Shown here: piece by piece, positions 47,683-58,082 of the stretch
Numbering within the stretch: the first letter of the stretch is position 1
Layout of the letters: each line of letters opens with the position of its first letter
Source: Pontederia crassipes
Taxonomy: Eukaryota; Streptophyta; Magnoliopsida; Commelinales; Pontederiaceae
DNA: 64,000 nucleotides
Assembly: GCA_030549335.1 (NCBI GenBank)
Contig: JAUKPH010000017.1
Span: forward strand, 11,121,501 to 11,185,500
Direction of reading: 5' to 3'
The notes under the pieces: model-generated
The model's input: the letters and a program-made list of their open reading frames with translations, nothing else
The model's database searches: none
What the model was told of the DNA's origin: nothing
Translations under genes and position numbers: made by a program

Positions 47683-48021
47683 TCAAGCCCTGAAGCAGAG
47701 GTGGAAGTGACCGTTCTGACCGCCGGCTACGGCATCGGGTCCGGCGCCGGAGCTGCTGTCGCGGTCGATGATCCCCTGCACCTGCCGGAAGTGCTCGACG
47801 TGGCAGGGGATGGTGATGGCGCCCTTCTGCTCGAAGCCGTACTCCTCCTCCGCCACCTTGAGGAGCCCCACGAAGAGCGGGTGGTTCAGGTACGCCACCG
47901 GCACCAGGAACCGCCGCTGCTCCTCCCCCTCCTGCCCTACCCTTATCGCCATCCACCCCTTCGGCACCGGCGCCGATCGTCCTCCGCTGCTGACGTGCGG
48001 CAGGTGCAAGTTCTTCCCCAT
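47683..48021 (-). CDS. SAUR32-like auxin-responsive protein
   Basis: An intronless gene for a 112-residue small auxin-up RNA protein. The N-terminal tail is short (MGKNLHLPHVSS). The SAUR domain then runs from VPKGWMAIRVG through RRFLVPVAYLNHPLFVGLLK and AEEEYGFEQKGAITIPC to FRQVQGIID. The GQEGEEQ insertion before RRF and the FEQKGAITIPCHVEHF stretch resemble the SAUR32 group. Family members bind and inhibit PP2C.D phosphatases, thereby raising plasma-membrane proton pump activity and cell expansion. A TATA box lies on the minus strand about 325 bp upstream. The C-terminal tail is Gly/Ser-rich. Isolated gene, not in a SAUR cluster within this window. Confidence 0.93.
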   Translation of the reverse strand: MGKNLHLPHVSSGGRSAPVPKGWMAIRVGQEGEEQRRFLVPVAYLNHPLFVGLLKVAEEEYGFEQKGAITIPCHVEHFRQVQGIIDRDSSSGAGPDAVAGGQNGHFHLCFRA

Positions 48022-48343
48022 CGAACCCGTTCGATGAAATGCTTCAAAAAGAAAAGAAGAAGAAAAAAAATGCTACAAGAAGAAAGAAGCAAGAATAGGA
48101 TGCGATTTCTAACAAGAAGAACGAGAAGAAGAGAAAGGCCAGGGGTCGGAGCTGGCGATGGCCAGCCGGAAAAGATTGAGAGAGGAGTCGCTTAGGGGAG
48201 ACGGCACGATCGACATGTCAACAACAACATGAGAGAATTAGGCGTGAGGAAGACGAGATGGTGGCACTGGCACCTGCTCTGCTTTGCGGGGGGAGAAGTG
48301 GAGGTGGGTGGGGTGGGTGCCGAGCGGAGGATGAAAGGCTCTT

Positions 48344-48351
48344 CTTATATA
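48344..48351 (-). promoter_or_regulatory. Candidate TATA box of the SAUR gene
   Basis: The minus strand reads TATATAAG. A transcript from here would have a CT-rich leader of about 290 bases containing several TTCTTCTT runs, which is plausible for a plant gene. Confidence 0.45.
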
Positions 48352-48354
48352 AAG

Positions 48355-49575
48355 AGCTCAACAACAAAAAAGAAACAAATACAAAAATATACTTATTTAT
48401 TATATATATATATATATATATGTCATAGATTTTTCAATTCAAAACTAAAATTATTTAACTGCTTATTACTTTTATTATATTATTTTGTCCCCATTGAAAA
48501 TTTCTTGGTCAGTCGGAGTGATGGTGAACATTTCAAACGTTCCTGAATGTAAGAGTGATAAAAAATTGAACAAAAAATAAATAACAAATGAAGCAGAGTT
48601 TGACCCTTTTGCATGAATAATATTTTCATTTAGGAGTTTCGTCAAGGGCAAAACTTTCAAATGTTCTGATGATAATTGAAGATAAAAAAAAAGTTAAATC
48701 AATTAAATTATAAAAGAGTTAAGATACGAATTCAGAAGATATTAGATCTAAATTATTAGTTTATTTTTTGAATTAATCAAAATCTATTAATTCCTGAATA
48801 TATGGTAATTTGCCAAAAGTGAAAAAGTATGGTAAATAGTAAATATGTTATGTTTAAGAAACACATAGTCACTAATTAGTAAATGAAAAAGAATGGCTCG
48901 TTAATTGTCCGAGAAAGTACATGTAGTAATAATAATTAATCGTAATAAGTTCAAACGGACTTCAAGTTCGACGATAGACGATGAATTCAAATTTCAAAAT
49001 TCATAATTAAGAATTAATTTCTCGTTCTCAATGGTCCGACGGTTCTACATTAAAATGAGAACGTATAAAATTATAGGATATATACAAGATATATTTTTCT
49101 AACTATTTAGGTTTTTTTCTATATACATAGTTTGCCGTCCATTTTAAAGAAAAAAAACTCCACTTGGACTGAGAGATACGTAATGTTAAGAATATGAAAT
49201 AAATATCATTCAAGGTTTATGATAATTATGATAAATCTTCAAGTGGCACCAGAAGATTCCATGACTGAGACATCAGTGACGGCTGCCGCTAAACGAGAGA
49301 GAGAGAGAGAATGATGATGATGATGATGATGCATGTTGGCAGGCATGTCACTTTGCATGTCTACGCTCAAAGATTCAATAGTCACGATTTCAACCTTAAA
49401 TCCATGGAATCGAAAAAAAGTTAATTAATAGTGCATTTAATCCTAATAAAAAAGATCATTTCCCATCATACTTTAAACTACGTTTATTTAATGAGATATA
49501 TATATAGCTAGATAATATATATATCCAATATCTTTCTTATACCGTAATTATGTAAAATTAATTTGATTTACGGTA
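48355..49575. other. Intergenic DNA upstream of SAUR
   Basis: AT-rich. Simple repeats include TA near 48400-48420 and (GATGAT)n near 49312-49331. No gene seen. Confidence 0.45.
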
Positions 49576-49990
49576 GTAGGGCTGGTCAACATTGGGATGA
49601 GTCATCCCAATTCCCGGCTTTGCCAGTTCCTCCTAAAAAGAACTCGATCTGAAAGTGCGATGGTACAAGGTAAAATAAAATAATAAAATTCTCAGTCACC
49701 ATTTAATATATAATATTATGTAAATAGTTTTTTTATAGTATTAGCTAAATTATTTTAAATTATATTATTGATCTTATATATGATGTAATTTATTGTTAGA
49801 TTATTCTTTTTATAGTTAATTCATATGGATGTAAAATAAAATTTTCTTTTAATTATAATTGATGATATTTATATTAAATATATTTTAAAGTAATCTGGGA
49901 TGTCCTGACTTAAATGGAATATTAGTAAATATTTTTGTGCCAACTAATATCGGATGACGACCAAAGATGGGATAGGCTGAGGCAGAAAAC
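49576..49990. mobile_element. Possible diverged hAT-type MITE
   Basis: It begins TAGGGCTGGTCAACATTGGG, close to the TAGGGGTGATCAA end of the element at 50617, and has a similar AT-rich core with GGGATG and GGGATGTCC patches near its ends. No clear right end or target duplication was found. Confidence 0.35.
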
Positions 49991-50084
49991 ATAAAATATT
50001 ATGTCTTTTCAATAATGATCAATTTTGTAACAAACAAATTGAATTAACTTGAGCTAAACAGTTTGGCTCCATTCTAAGGGTTTG

Positions 50085-50490
50085 CACGATATGGGAGGAC
50101 CCGGCCACTTGCCCGCACCGATTCTAAAATTTTAATTTTTTTTTTAAATTCGACCGGGTCCGATCGGTACGGTCCAATTGTAAAAATCTTAACTATGTCT
50201 CGACCCGATAATACATATTATATTAATATTAATTATTTTAAAATATTATATTTATATTTATTTAAAATCTATAATTTATTATATGTATATCTTAAATATA
50301 TATTATTATACATGTAATTTAATTAATAATTATCATATTTATATAATAATATAAATTATTATACTTAATTTTTAATATTTTTATGATTAAATCAGTACAA
50401 TAAAAAAATTCTCGATTTTTATTCCGATTTAATTAGGACGTCCCCGTCCCATTCATTTTCTTTTCAAAAAATCGGAGCAAACTATTATCC
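50085..50490 (-). mobile_element. hAT-type MITE, inverted relative of 50617-51158
   Basis: It starts TAAGGGTTTGCACG. Its reverse complement is collinear with the neighbour: the GACCCGG-rich end, then GTCTCGACCCG, an AT-rich core with ATATATTTAAGATATA, then GGGACGTCC and a CGAATTTTTT-like stretch. The other end is truncated near 50490. It is non-coding. Confidence 0.65.
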
Positions 50491-50616
50491 ATATTAATAT
50501 TAAAAATATAAAGATATAATTTTCTAGTGCTTTAAGCTTTTAGAATATTAATAACATAGTATTTATGGATAAAAGGAATATATTGTAAAGTCCATTGATC
50601 TATTACCCGATAGTCC

Positions 50617-51158
50617 TAGGGGTGATCAAATTTGGGTTCGGGACCCGGTCCCGGCTGACCCGTTTCCAACACTATTTGCTTCGAGTTTTTAGAAATAGAA
50701 CCTAGTCCCGACCCCGGTCTCGATCGGGATGTCCCAGTCAAATCGGGATAAAAATTGAGAAATTCCCGATTGTCTCAGTGTAATCCTAAAAAGAGTAAAT
50801 GAATAAATAAAATAATAAAGAAACTTAATATTATTATATAAATATGATAACTATCGATTAAATTATATAATAATAATACAATATAATGTATATTTAAGAT
50901 ATATATCAAATAAAATATAAAATTTTATTTAAAATAAATATAAATATACTACTTAGAAATAATTAATACTAGTATAATATATTCAACCGGGTCGAGATGT
51001 GATTCACTTCATAACCCAATCCCCACCCGACCCGGCTGGGTCTTAAGAAAATGAGATGCGGTCCCAACCTAGTTGCCCATCGGGTCGAGAAAAACTTTAG
51101 AAATCCGGATCAGTGCGGGCCTGAGTGATCGGGACGTTCCGGCCCGTGCTCACCCCTA
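50617..51158 (+). mobile_element. hAT-type MITE
   Basis: A 542-bp element with ends TAGGGGTGATCAAA and, reversed, TAGGGGTGAGCACG. The GACCCGGTCCCGG-rich termini surround an AT-rich core. No convincing 8-bp target duplication is visible, so it is old or rearranged. It lies 126 bp from the inverted relative at 50085-50490. Confidence 0.7.
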
Positions 51159-51244
51159 CCCAAATACCCACCAGTTGGATAATTAGGCAGGTTTGGTCAA
51201 ATAATTGATATGGTAGAATTTTGTGACCCGTAATGTTTTTTTTA

Positions 51245-54060
51245 GCCATGATAGAGATATTATTGATATAAAAACAAGTGCTTGCTCATGGTTGGGGCGT
51301 TCTATGTTTTATCTTTTGACGAGTCACTTCATCATATGATTAACATTGGTGATTACTTCAAGGTATGGGTTTATCTTTTGAAATACAAATTTTGATATGT
51401 TTTCTACTTTCAAGAAATGAAAAGTGTAGGTTAAAAATGAAATTCATGTCAATATCAAATGTTTGCAATATGATACTAGTCTAGAATATGTGAATTGAGA
51501 GTTTAAATAATTTTGTTGGGAACATGATATTTGGACAGAAGCCACAGCACATTGTGTTGCAGTAGAGTGAATATGATAGAAGTATGAGAATCTAACAAGT
51601 TTATCAAAAAAAAAAAAAAAAACATTTGTGCACATACAATAAACATAATGACACACTTGCTCCACCCTCGGTCGTCTCTGCAGTTAGAGAACTAACTCTT
51701 AGAAAAGGTTTGGAGTAGTAAAACTATAAATATATTTTATACTAATTTTTAGTGACATTTCTTATGTATATATAAGTCCTATAATGCATAAATAAATTAG
51801 ATACAAAATCTATGGCATGCTTTTTTATAGGTTATGATTATGATTAATTTGGATATCATTTAGAATGATGACAATAAAGTAATCAAGGAAAAACTATCCT
51901 ACTCCATGAAAAGATTATGTAAAGATAGATGTATTATAACATTTGATAATTATGTAAGAAAGGAAAACAAAGTTTAGTTTGAAATTGATTACATATTTGA
52001 CTCAATACATGTGTGTCTAATACACCACCATCAATGATGAGATCATCCTAAGATATCTATGTATTCTTCATCCGAAAATTTTATATTGTTGACTTATGTT
52101 AGTGAGCTAAAATGTTCCATCGAAGGCTTAAATGTTAATTTTTTTTATCAATTAGAGTTATCAGCATAGATGAATTGATTGTACAAGAATAAAACTTGAA
52201 TCCTCACAATTTTTTTTAGCAGTAATATTTATGTTACAATAACAAGTCAGCGTACATGGTAAAAGAGAAAATCTATGGCAAGAGAAGGTGCAAGTCAAGA
52301 TTGGATGTAAAAAATTTCATGTTGAAAGATGATACAGTTTTACTAAAATTTTTGTTTTAACTACAAAAATGACACATACTAAATTGATATTAAATATAGT
52401 TATAGCTTACAATGAACATTGTAAAGACAAAACTCTTGCATTTAGACTTAAAAGAGGATATCAACATAAAGCGACAAAAAAGTTTTAAATTGTCAATTAA
52501 GGAAATTTAGTATGCAAGACGATTAATAGTTTTACATGTTTGAAGCAAGTCGTTTGACAATGATATATGAATTTGATAATTTTGAATCTAGCAACAAATT
52601 TGCTAAGTAAATTTTATCATTATTATTATATTAAATACTTTGATATGTTCAACGTAGACTCTAGTTGAAAAACAACTATCAAAATATGTTTGAAATAAAA
52701 AAGAACTTGAAAGTTGCAAAGAAAATACTTGAAATGTGGATAATGTAGAATAAATAAGCAACTCTTCTAAAGTTGACAAGAGAAATATATGCTTTGAAAA
52801 TTGTTTAAGAGATATTCCATATAAGGTCCAACTTTTGTGTAGTAATTTTTGGTAAGTCACTTGAAATTTTATAAATGTCGAAGATTCTATTAATTATTAT
52901 TTTATTATCAATATAGTAGAGATAAATTTGTTGCACAAGAATGAAGATTGGGTCCTCAAAAATTAAGAAAAAAGCGTATGCAAGTTGATTAAAAACTTGT
53001 ACTATTTGAAACAAAGTCCTCAATAATTGTATATGAATATGATAATTTCATAATTAACAATGACTTTGTTAAGTTTTTTATTTTTATTATTATATTGATT
53101 ATTTTAATATGTGTTATATCATTTTGTAATTGTATATGGATGATATGCTAGTCACATTCAAATATGTTGAAAGTCCAATTATCAAGTGTGTGACATAAAA
53201 TACTTGAGAATTGCAAAGAAAATACTTTAGATTAGTGACAAAACTTTCCTAAAGTTCACACAAGAAATATATATTTGAGAAATTTTAGATGCATCAAAAA
53301 CTTTTGTTAAGTCATTTTAGGTTCTCTAAGAATCAATAACTCATGTCAGACATAGGGAATGTTTACATGCAAATTATTCGTGCAAATTAGCAATATGCAT
53401 TTTTTGTACATTATGATAAACAACATGCTGAACGTTGCCTATGTCGTAAAAGTTATGAGAAAATACATGTATGAAAAAGGAGCATTCCTAAGTAGTAAAA
53501 TTGGATCTTTTGATGCATAAGAAGAATCAAAGGTATGAGTTTTTTATTTTATTAAAAATGGATTGGAAAGTTTTGTTGATGCAGATTTAGGTGTTGATAT
53601 TGACATTATTATAAACATTACTAGATATATGTACACTTTATGTGGCATAACTATAAATTAAATATTTTAATTATAGAAGAATATTGCTCTCTATGCTATC
53701 GGATAAAAATATATTGTTATGATAGAAGCATGAAGAAGAAAATTTGGCTAAAGAATTCCTTGAAGAACTAGACAAATTGTAAAAAAGTTTGAGTCTTTAT
53801 AATGCCAATGATAATGGCATTCAACATTTACCTTGCAAATATTTACAATATTTAATGTCTAGATGAAGCACATTAAAATACTATTTTATTAGAGTTTTCA
53901 TAAAGATGAAATGATGGTGCTTGAAAAGATTTATAATTCAAAGGATCCAGTTGATATGTTGATCATGTTCATGGCCACAAAGAAAATGAGGTTTTTTCAA
54001 CACCAATGAATATTCAAAGCTTGTTACATGGAGAAATCATCTTGAGGTTGCTTAAAGTAC
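51245..54060 (+). pseudogene. Heavily decayed Copia pol
   Basis: Scattered Copia pol motifs occur in the correct order with many stops. These are an integrase piece (KVWVYLLKYKF, near 51360), an RT piece near 52370-52560 (pattern of TSIRLVL...EEIYM), CLKQ/YLKQ for the GLKQ motif, YMDDMLV for the YVDD catalytic box (near 53130), and RNase H DADLGVD (near 53580). The end reads KEE/IWLK...FLEEL and a KHI...YHFIR-like motif followed by DPVDML (near 53740-53970). Part of the RT region is present twice in tandem (about 52505-52800 and 53005-53285). No LTRs were found. It is a fossil element, not expressed as protein. Confidence 0.75.
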
Positions 54061-54221
54061 ATGTGTAGCTTAATCATCTCATGTAAATTAATCTCCAAAT
54101 TAATGATTGTTGGCTAATAGAATGAAGATTGGTTTTTGAAATAATTAATTAATAATTATGACATAAAATGTTTCTCAAAAGTTTGAATTTTCTTGTAACC
54201 ATGTTGAAAAAGATTGAAGAA

Positions 54222-54645
54222 AATGTTGTCAAGATCGGGATAAGATGAGATATGTGTCATAAGATTGTAAGATCATATTGAGAATAATAAGATTCTACAT
54301 ATTAATAAAAATATACTTTTGATAAAATTTTCACTTTTAAATCTAAAATTATATCTCACTAACTCATTTTTACCGATTCTTAAGTTAAATTATATCAAAA
54401 CATATTAATAATGAAGAAAATATATTAAACTTCATCTAAATTAATTCTTATTAAATATATTTTTAATTAATATTTAAATGATTATATTAATAATATGATA
54501 TCATATAGGATCGAATAAAATTCTAAGATTGCGTGATTAAAATTAAAATTATATAAAAATCTTACACATAAGATTCTGATGATAAAATCGGATCGTAAGA
54601 TCGTAAAATCATTAGATCTTAAGATCTAAATCGAGATATTGTCAA
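54222..54645. mobile_element. Diverged relative of the MITE at 6652
   Basis: It begins TGTTGTCAAGATCGGGA and ends GATATTGTCAACTC. In between it shares the order of TTTTACC-GATTCTTAAG, TTAAACTTCATCTAAATTA and repeated AAGATC motifs with 6652-6991. Target duplications are not clear. Confidence 0.5.
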
Positions 54646-54934
54646 CTCATATATTTCTTGTGGGAATGTAGTCATGAGTGAGGAGAAAATATTATGTTAT
54701 TTTATCGATGACTATTGATGCATATGGTCTATCTTAGAACTACATAAAATATGCTTTTTGTGTGTATGTATTGCGTAATGAGAAGTTAACTAGACCATTG
54801 ACATTTGATTATGGGAAATTTGGCAATGATTAATGTATTTTAGTTAATGTCTTTAAAGCTAAGTTAGATTCGTTGTATTCTTTTTCTTTCTTTATTGTGC
54901 TATTTGATAGGTGAAAAATGAACCAAGATGGCTT

Positions 54935-55254
54935 CCGTTGGAGTTGGTGAATACTTCAGGATTTCTTGTTTCTCACACGGGGTTCGCTCACGTGAGCTTA
55001 GAGGAATCTGAGTATTACCTAATTACTTGTGCTGCTGGCGTATGGACAAAAGGGGGGATTCGGGGGGCACCGCCCCCCGATGGCAGCCCCACTCGCCGGT
55101 GAGCGGGCGGGGGTTCGGGGGCAGCGCCCCTGAAACTTAAACGGGTTTGGGTTTTTGTTTAGCCAGCCCGTGTGGTTCGGATTAAGTTTTTTCTCTGTTT
55201 TGTTCGAGTTTTTGAACCCGTTTGGGAGAGACTTATTTATAGCTTAATTTCTGA
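54935..55254 (+). repeat. Partial extra Copia LTR (LTR1)
   Basis: It matches the LTRs at 55323 and 61330 over their first two thirds (GTTGGTGAATACTTCAGG, CACGTGAGCTTAG, TTTTTGAACCC). It then joins directly, at TGATGTCG, to 68 bp of the element's internal 3' end. It carries about 60 bp of extra hairpin-like G/C sequence (55055-55130) absent from the other two LTRs. It is preceded by GCTTC (54930-54934), similar to GTTTC after the 3' LTR. Confidence 0.75.
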
Positions 55255-55322
55255 TGTCGAATTGAAGAAGAATGTTGCTGGTAAGGCTCTCATTGGTGTG
55301 AAGTATCCACCAAGTGGGAGAA

Positions 55323-55737
55323 TATTGTAGTTGGTGAATACTTCAGGACCCCTTATTTTTCACACCGGGTTCACCCACGTGAGCTTAGGGGAATCTGAGT
55401 ATTATCCAATTACCTGTGCTGCTGGTGTACGAACAAAAGAGGGGGGGGTTCGGGTCAAAACCTAGACGGGTTTGCACTTTTGTTTAGCTAGCCCGTTGGT
55501 TCGGATTAGATTTTTTTCTATTTTGTTCGGATTTTTGAACCCATTTGGGATAGGCTTATTTATACCTTAATTTCATATGTAATCTGTGTCGCGGCTGTAA
55601 CCTAAAAGATATAATGAAATCTCTTTGTAAAACGTAGCCCTAATCTCAAGGGTGAACTTGGGTAAATCATGTGTCTCCTCTAATTTTTCTGCAATCTCTT
55701 TGCGATCTTCTACTCTTGTTCTCGAATTTTCACATCA
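55323..55737 (+). repeat. 5' LTR of the Copia element
   Basis: 415 bp. The start was chosen by alignment with 61330. It is bounded downstream by the primer-binding site at 55739. Confidence 0.85.
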
Positions 55738-55784
55738 GTTGATATCAGAGCACAGGTTGTTCGAGAAGTTAGGATTTATTCGAG

Positions 55785-57125
55785 ATGTCAGGAGGATCGC
55801 GGATTGAGATAGAAAAATTTGATGGAACACGGTTTGATTTCTGGAAGATGAAGATGGAGGATCTCCTCTGTGATCTAGATCTTTGGACGGCAATTGAGAA
55901 GGAGAGACTAGGCATGGAAGCGGCAAAGGTCACAGATGTGGCTTCCTCCAGGCAGGCAGATTCAAAGACGATCGAAGAGTGGGATCGGATTGATAGAAAG
56001 GTGAAGAGTTTGATTCGACTTTGTCTCATGGATTCGATTTTTATGAATGTGATGAACGAACCTACTGTCAGAGATCTGTGGAAAAAGTTGGAATCCCTAT
56101 AGCAAAGTAAGTCGTTGGTTAACAAGTTATTTCTGAGGAAGAAACTGTACAATCTTCGGATGCATGAGGGTGACTCATTCTCTACACATTTTTATAACTT
56201 TAACACGATGATCAGTCAATTTGTATCAATCGGTGTTAAGTTTCCAGATGATGATAAGGCAATAACATTGCTCTGTTCGCTGTCGGATTTATGGGAGAAT
56301 CTGATTGTCGTGATTGGTGGCGGGGATAAAGAACTTTCGTATGAAAGTGCATGTGTTGTCTTGTTATTAGCAATGTTATTAAAATCGGACCGGACCGGCC
56401 GGTTCAACCGGTTCAACCATGAACCGGCCGATGATCCGGTCCGGTTAAGCTTCTAAAATCGTTTTGACATTGAACCGGACAAAATCGGTTGAACTGCGCT
56501 GGTTGAACCGGGTCAATGCAGATTTTGAAAAAAAAAATTAAAAAAATTTGATAAAAATAGGAAGGTTAAATGAGAAAAAAAAGAAAGAAATATAATAAAA
56601 TTTAAAGAGGAGGGAATATCATATGTATATAATTAAATAGGAATTAAAATAAAAAAGGTAAGTATTTGAAATTGAATAATATTAAAATAGAAACTTATTA
56701 AAGGGCATAAAATAAAGGAAATAAAAAAGAAAGTGTTAAAAAAGAAATAAGAATAATTTAAGATAAAATTTATTAATATAACATCTATTATCATTAAATA
56801 GTAGATATAAATTATTAATAATATATTTATATTATCATTATAAATTTTTTAATTAATAAAAATTATTGTATATTATTTTTTAGTATTTTTAATAAGTCAT
56901 TAGTATAATATTCATATACTATATCATATAACTTATACTATATCTTTATAATTATTATAAATAATATTATTTTAATAAAATTTGGTCGAACTCAGTCTGA
57001 CCGATCCAACCACAACCCAGTGATAAGTCCGGTCAGATCGCCGATCCGGTTATGAAAACATTGGTTATCAGAGGAAATACGAAAAAAGGAATCGGCAAGT
57101 TCTGGTAAAGAGGCGCTGGCGGCTA
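55785..57125 (+). pseudogene. Copia gag, interrupted
   Basis: Starts MSGGSRIEIEKFDGTRFDFW, the usual N-terminus of Copia gag (nucleocapsid/UBN2 type), with LDLWTAIEKE further on. An in-frame TAG at 56100-56102 interrupts LESL...QSKSL, after which KLFLRKKLYNLRM and the LPDDDKAITLL-like region continue. At 56370 a MITE enters. After it (57064-57125) the frame resumes EEIRKKESASSGKEALAA. The expected CCHC zinc knuckle is not found; the sequence there is replaced by CACTA-related DNA. Confidence 0.85.
56371..57063. mobile_element. hAT-like MITE inside Copia gag
   Basis: 693 bp beginning CAATGTTATTAAAATCGGACC and ending GGTTATGAAAACATTG, with an imperfect terminal inverted repeat. Target duplications are GTTATTAG (56363-56370) and GTTATCAG (57064-57071). 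GC-rich ends with CCGGTTCAACCGG palindromes enclose an AT-rich core. It is related to 3090-3678. Confidence 0.8.
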
Positions 57126-58080
57126 CACTACAAGAAAATTGTCAATTTTCGACGAGCAATTTTCGACGGATAGAAATTCGTCACAATTTGCGACGGAAAT
57201 GTTTCAGACAGATTTTCCGACGGTTACGACCGTCGGAAATGAAAATAATAAATTATGAAATTTGTTATATTATTATTTTATTTTTCGATGATTAGGAACG
57301 TCGATATTTCTGACGGATATCCATTCGTTGTATTTTTTTATGGATTTTCCGACGATTACGACCGTCGAAAATGAAAAAAATAAATTATGTAATTTGTTAT
57401 ATTATTATTTTATTTCGACGATTAGGAACGTCGATATTTCGGATGGATATCCATCCATCGCAATTTTCGACGGATTTTGTTACGACCGTCGAAAATGAAA
57501 AAATAAATTATGTAATTTATTATATTATTATTTTATTTTTTGACGATTAGGAACGTCGATATTTCCGACGGATATCCATCCGTCGCAAAATTCGCCGCAA
57601 TTTTCGACGGTCGTAACCGTCGATAAATGTATAATAATATAATATGAGGAGTGTTTTATTAATATAATTAGCGACAGTCCAAACCGTTGTAATTTCCGAC
57701 GGTTCCGATCGTCGATAATAATTAGCGACTGCTAAAATCGTCGATAAAATAAAAAAATAAATATTATATATAACTAAATATAGTATTTTATTTTTATAAT
57801 TAAATAATTTTCGACTGTCACAACCGTCGATAACTTTAAAAATAATTTATATTTACTTTTTCGACGGCCAGAGCCATCGGTAATTAAAATTTCGTTATCC
57901 CACTTTTTTTTCGTTTTTCTGCTTTCTCATCTTTCCACCTATATATATATAATATCCCTTATTTGTTTCCTCCTCTCCTCTCCTCTCTCCCTCTTCCTCT
58001 CTCGGCCAGCGAGCCTCTGATCGGACATCAAGCTTTGACCGCCGGCAACTCTCTCCCGTTGGCGGCCGGATCCAACCGCG
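57126..58080 (+). mobile_element. CACTA (En/Spm) transposon, left end only
   Basis: It begins with the canonical terminus CACTACAAGAAAATTG at 57126, followed by subterminal CGACGG/CCGTCG motifs in both orientations. Three tandem units of about 128 bp (57212-57600) each contain ACGACCGTCG, an AT-rich stretch and GACGATTAGGAACGTCG. No right terminus (AAATTTTCTTGTAGTG) was found before Copia pol resumes near 58083. The last 180 bp (57900-58080) are CT-rich then GC-rich and may be element interior. No transposase is visible. Confidence 0.82.
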
Positions 58081-58082
58081 AG

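Noticed and set aside
47588..48195. Arg-rich frames on both strands around the SAUR gene
   Set aside because: Other-frame readings of the SAUR coding sequence and its CT-rich leader; the SAUR domain fixes the true frame.
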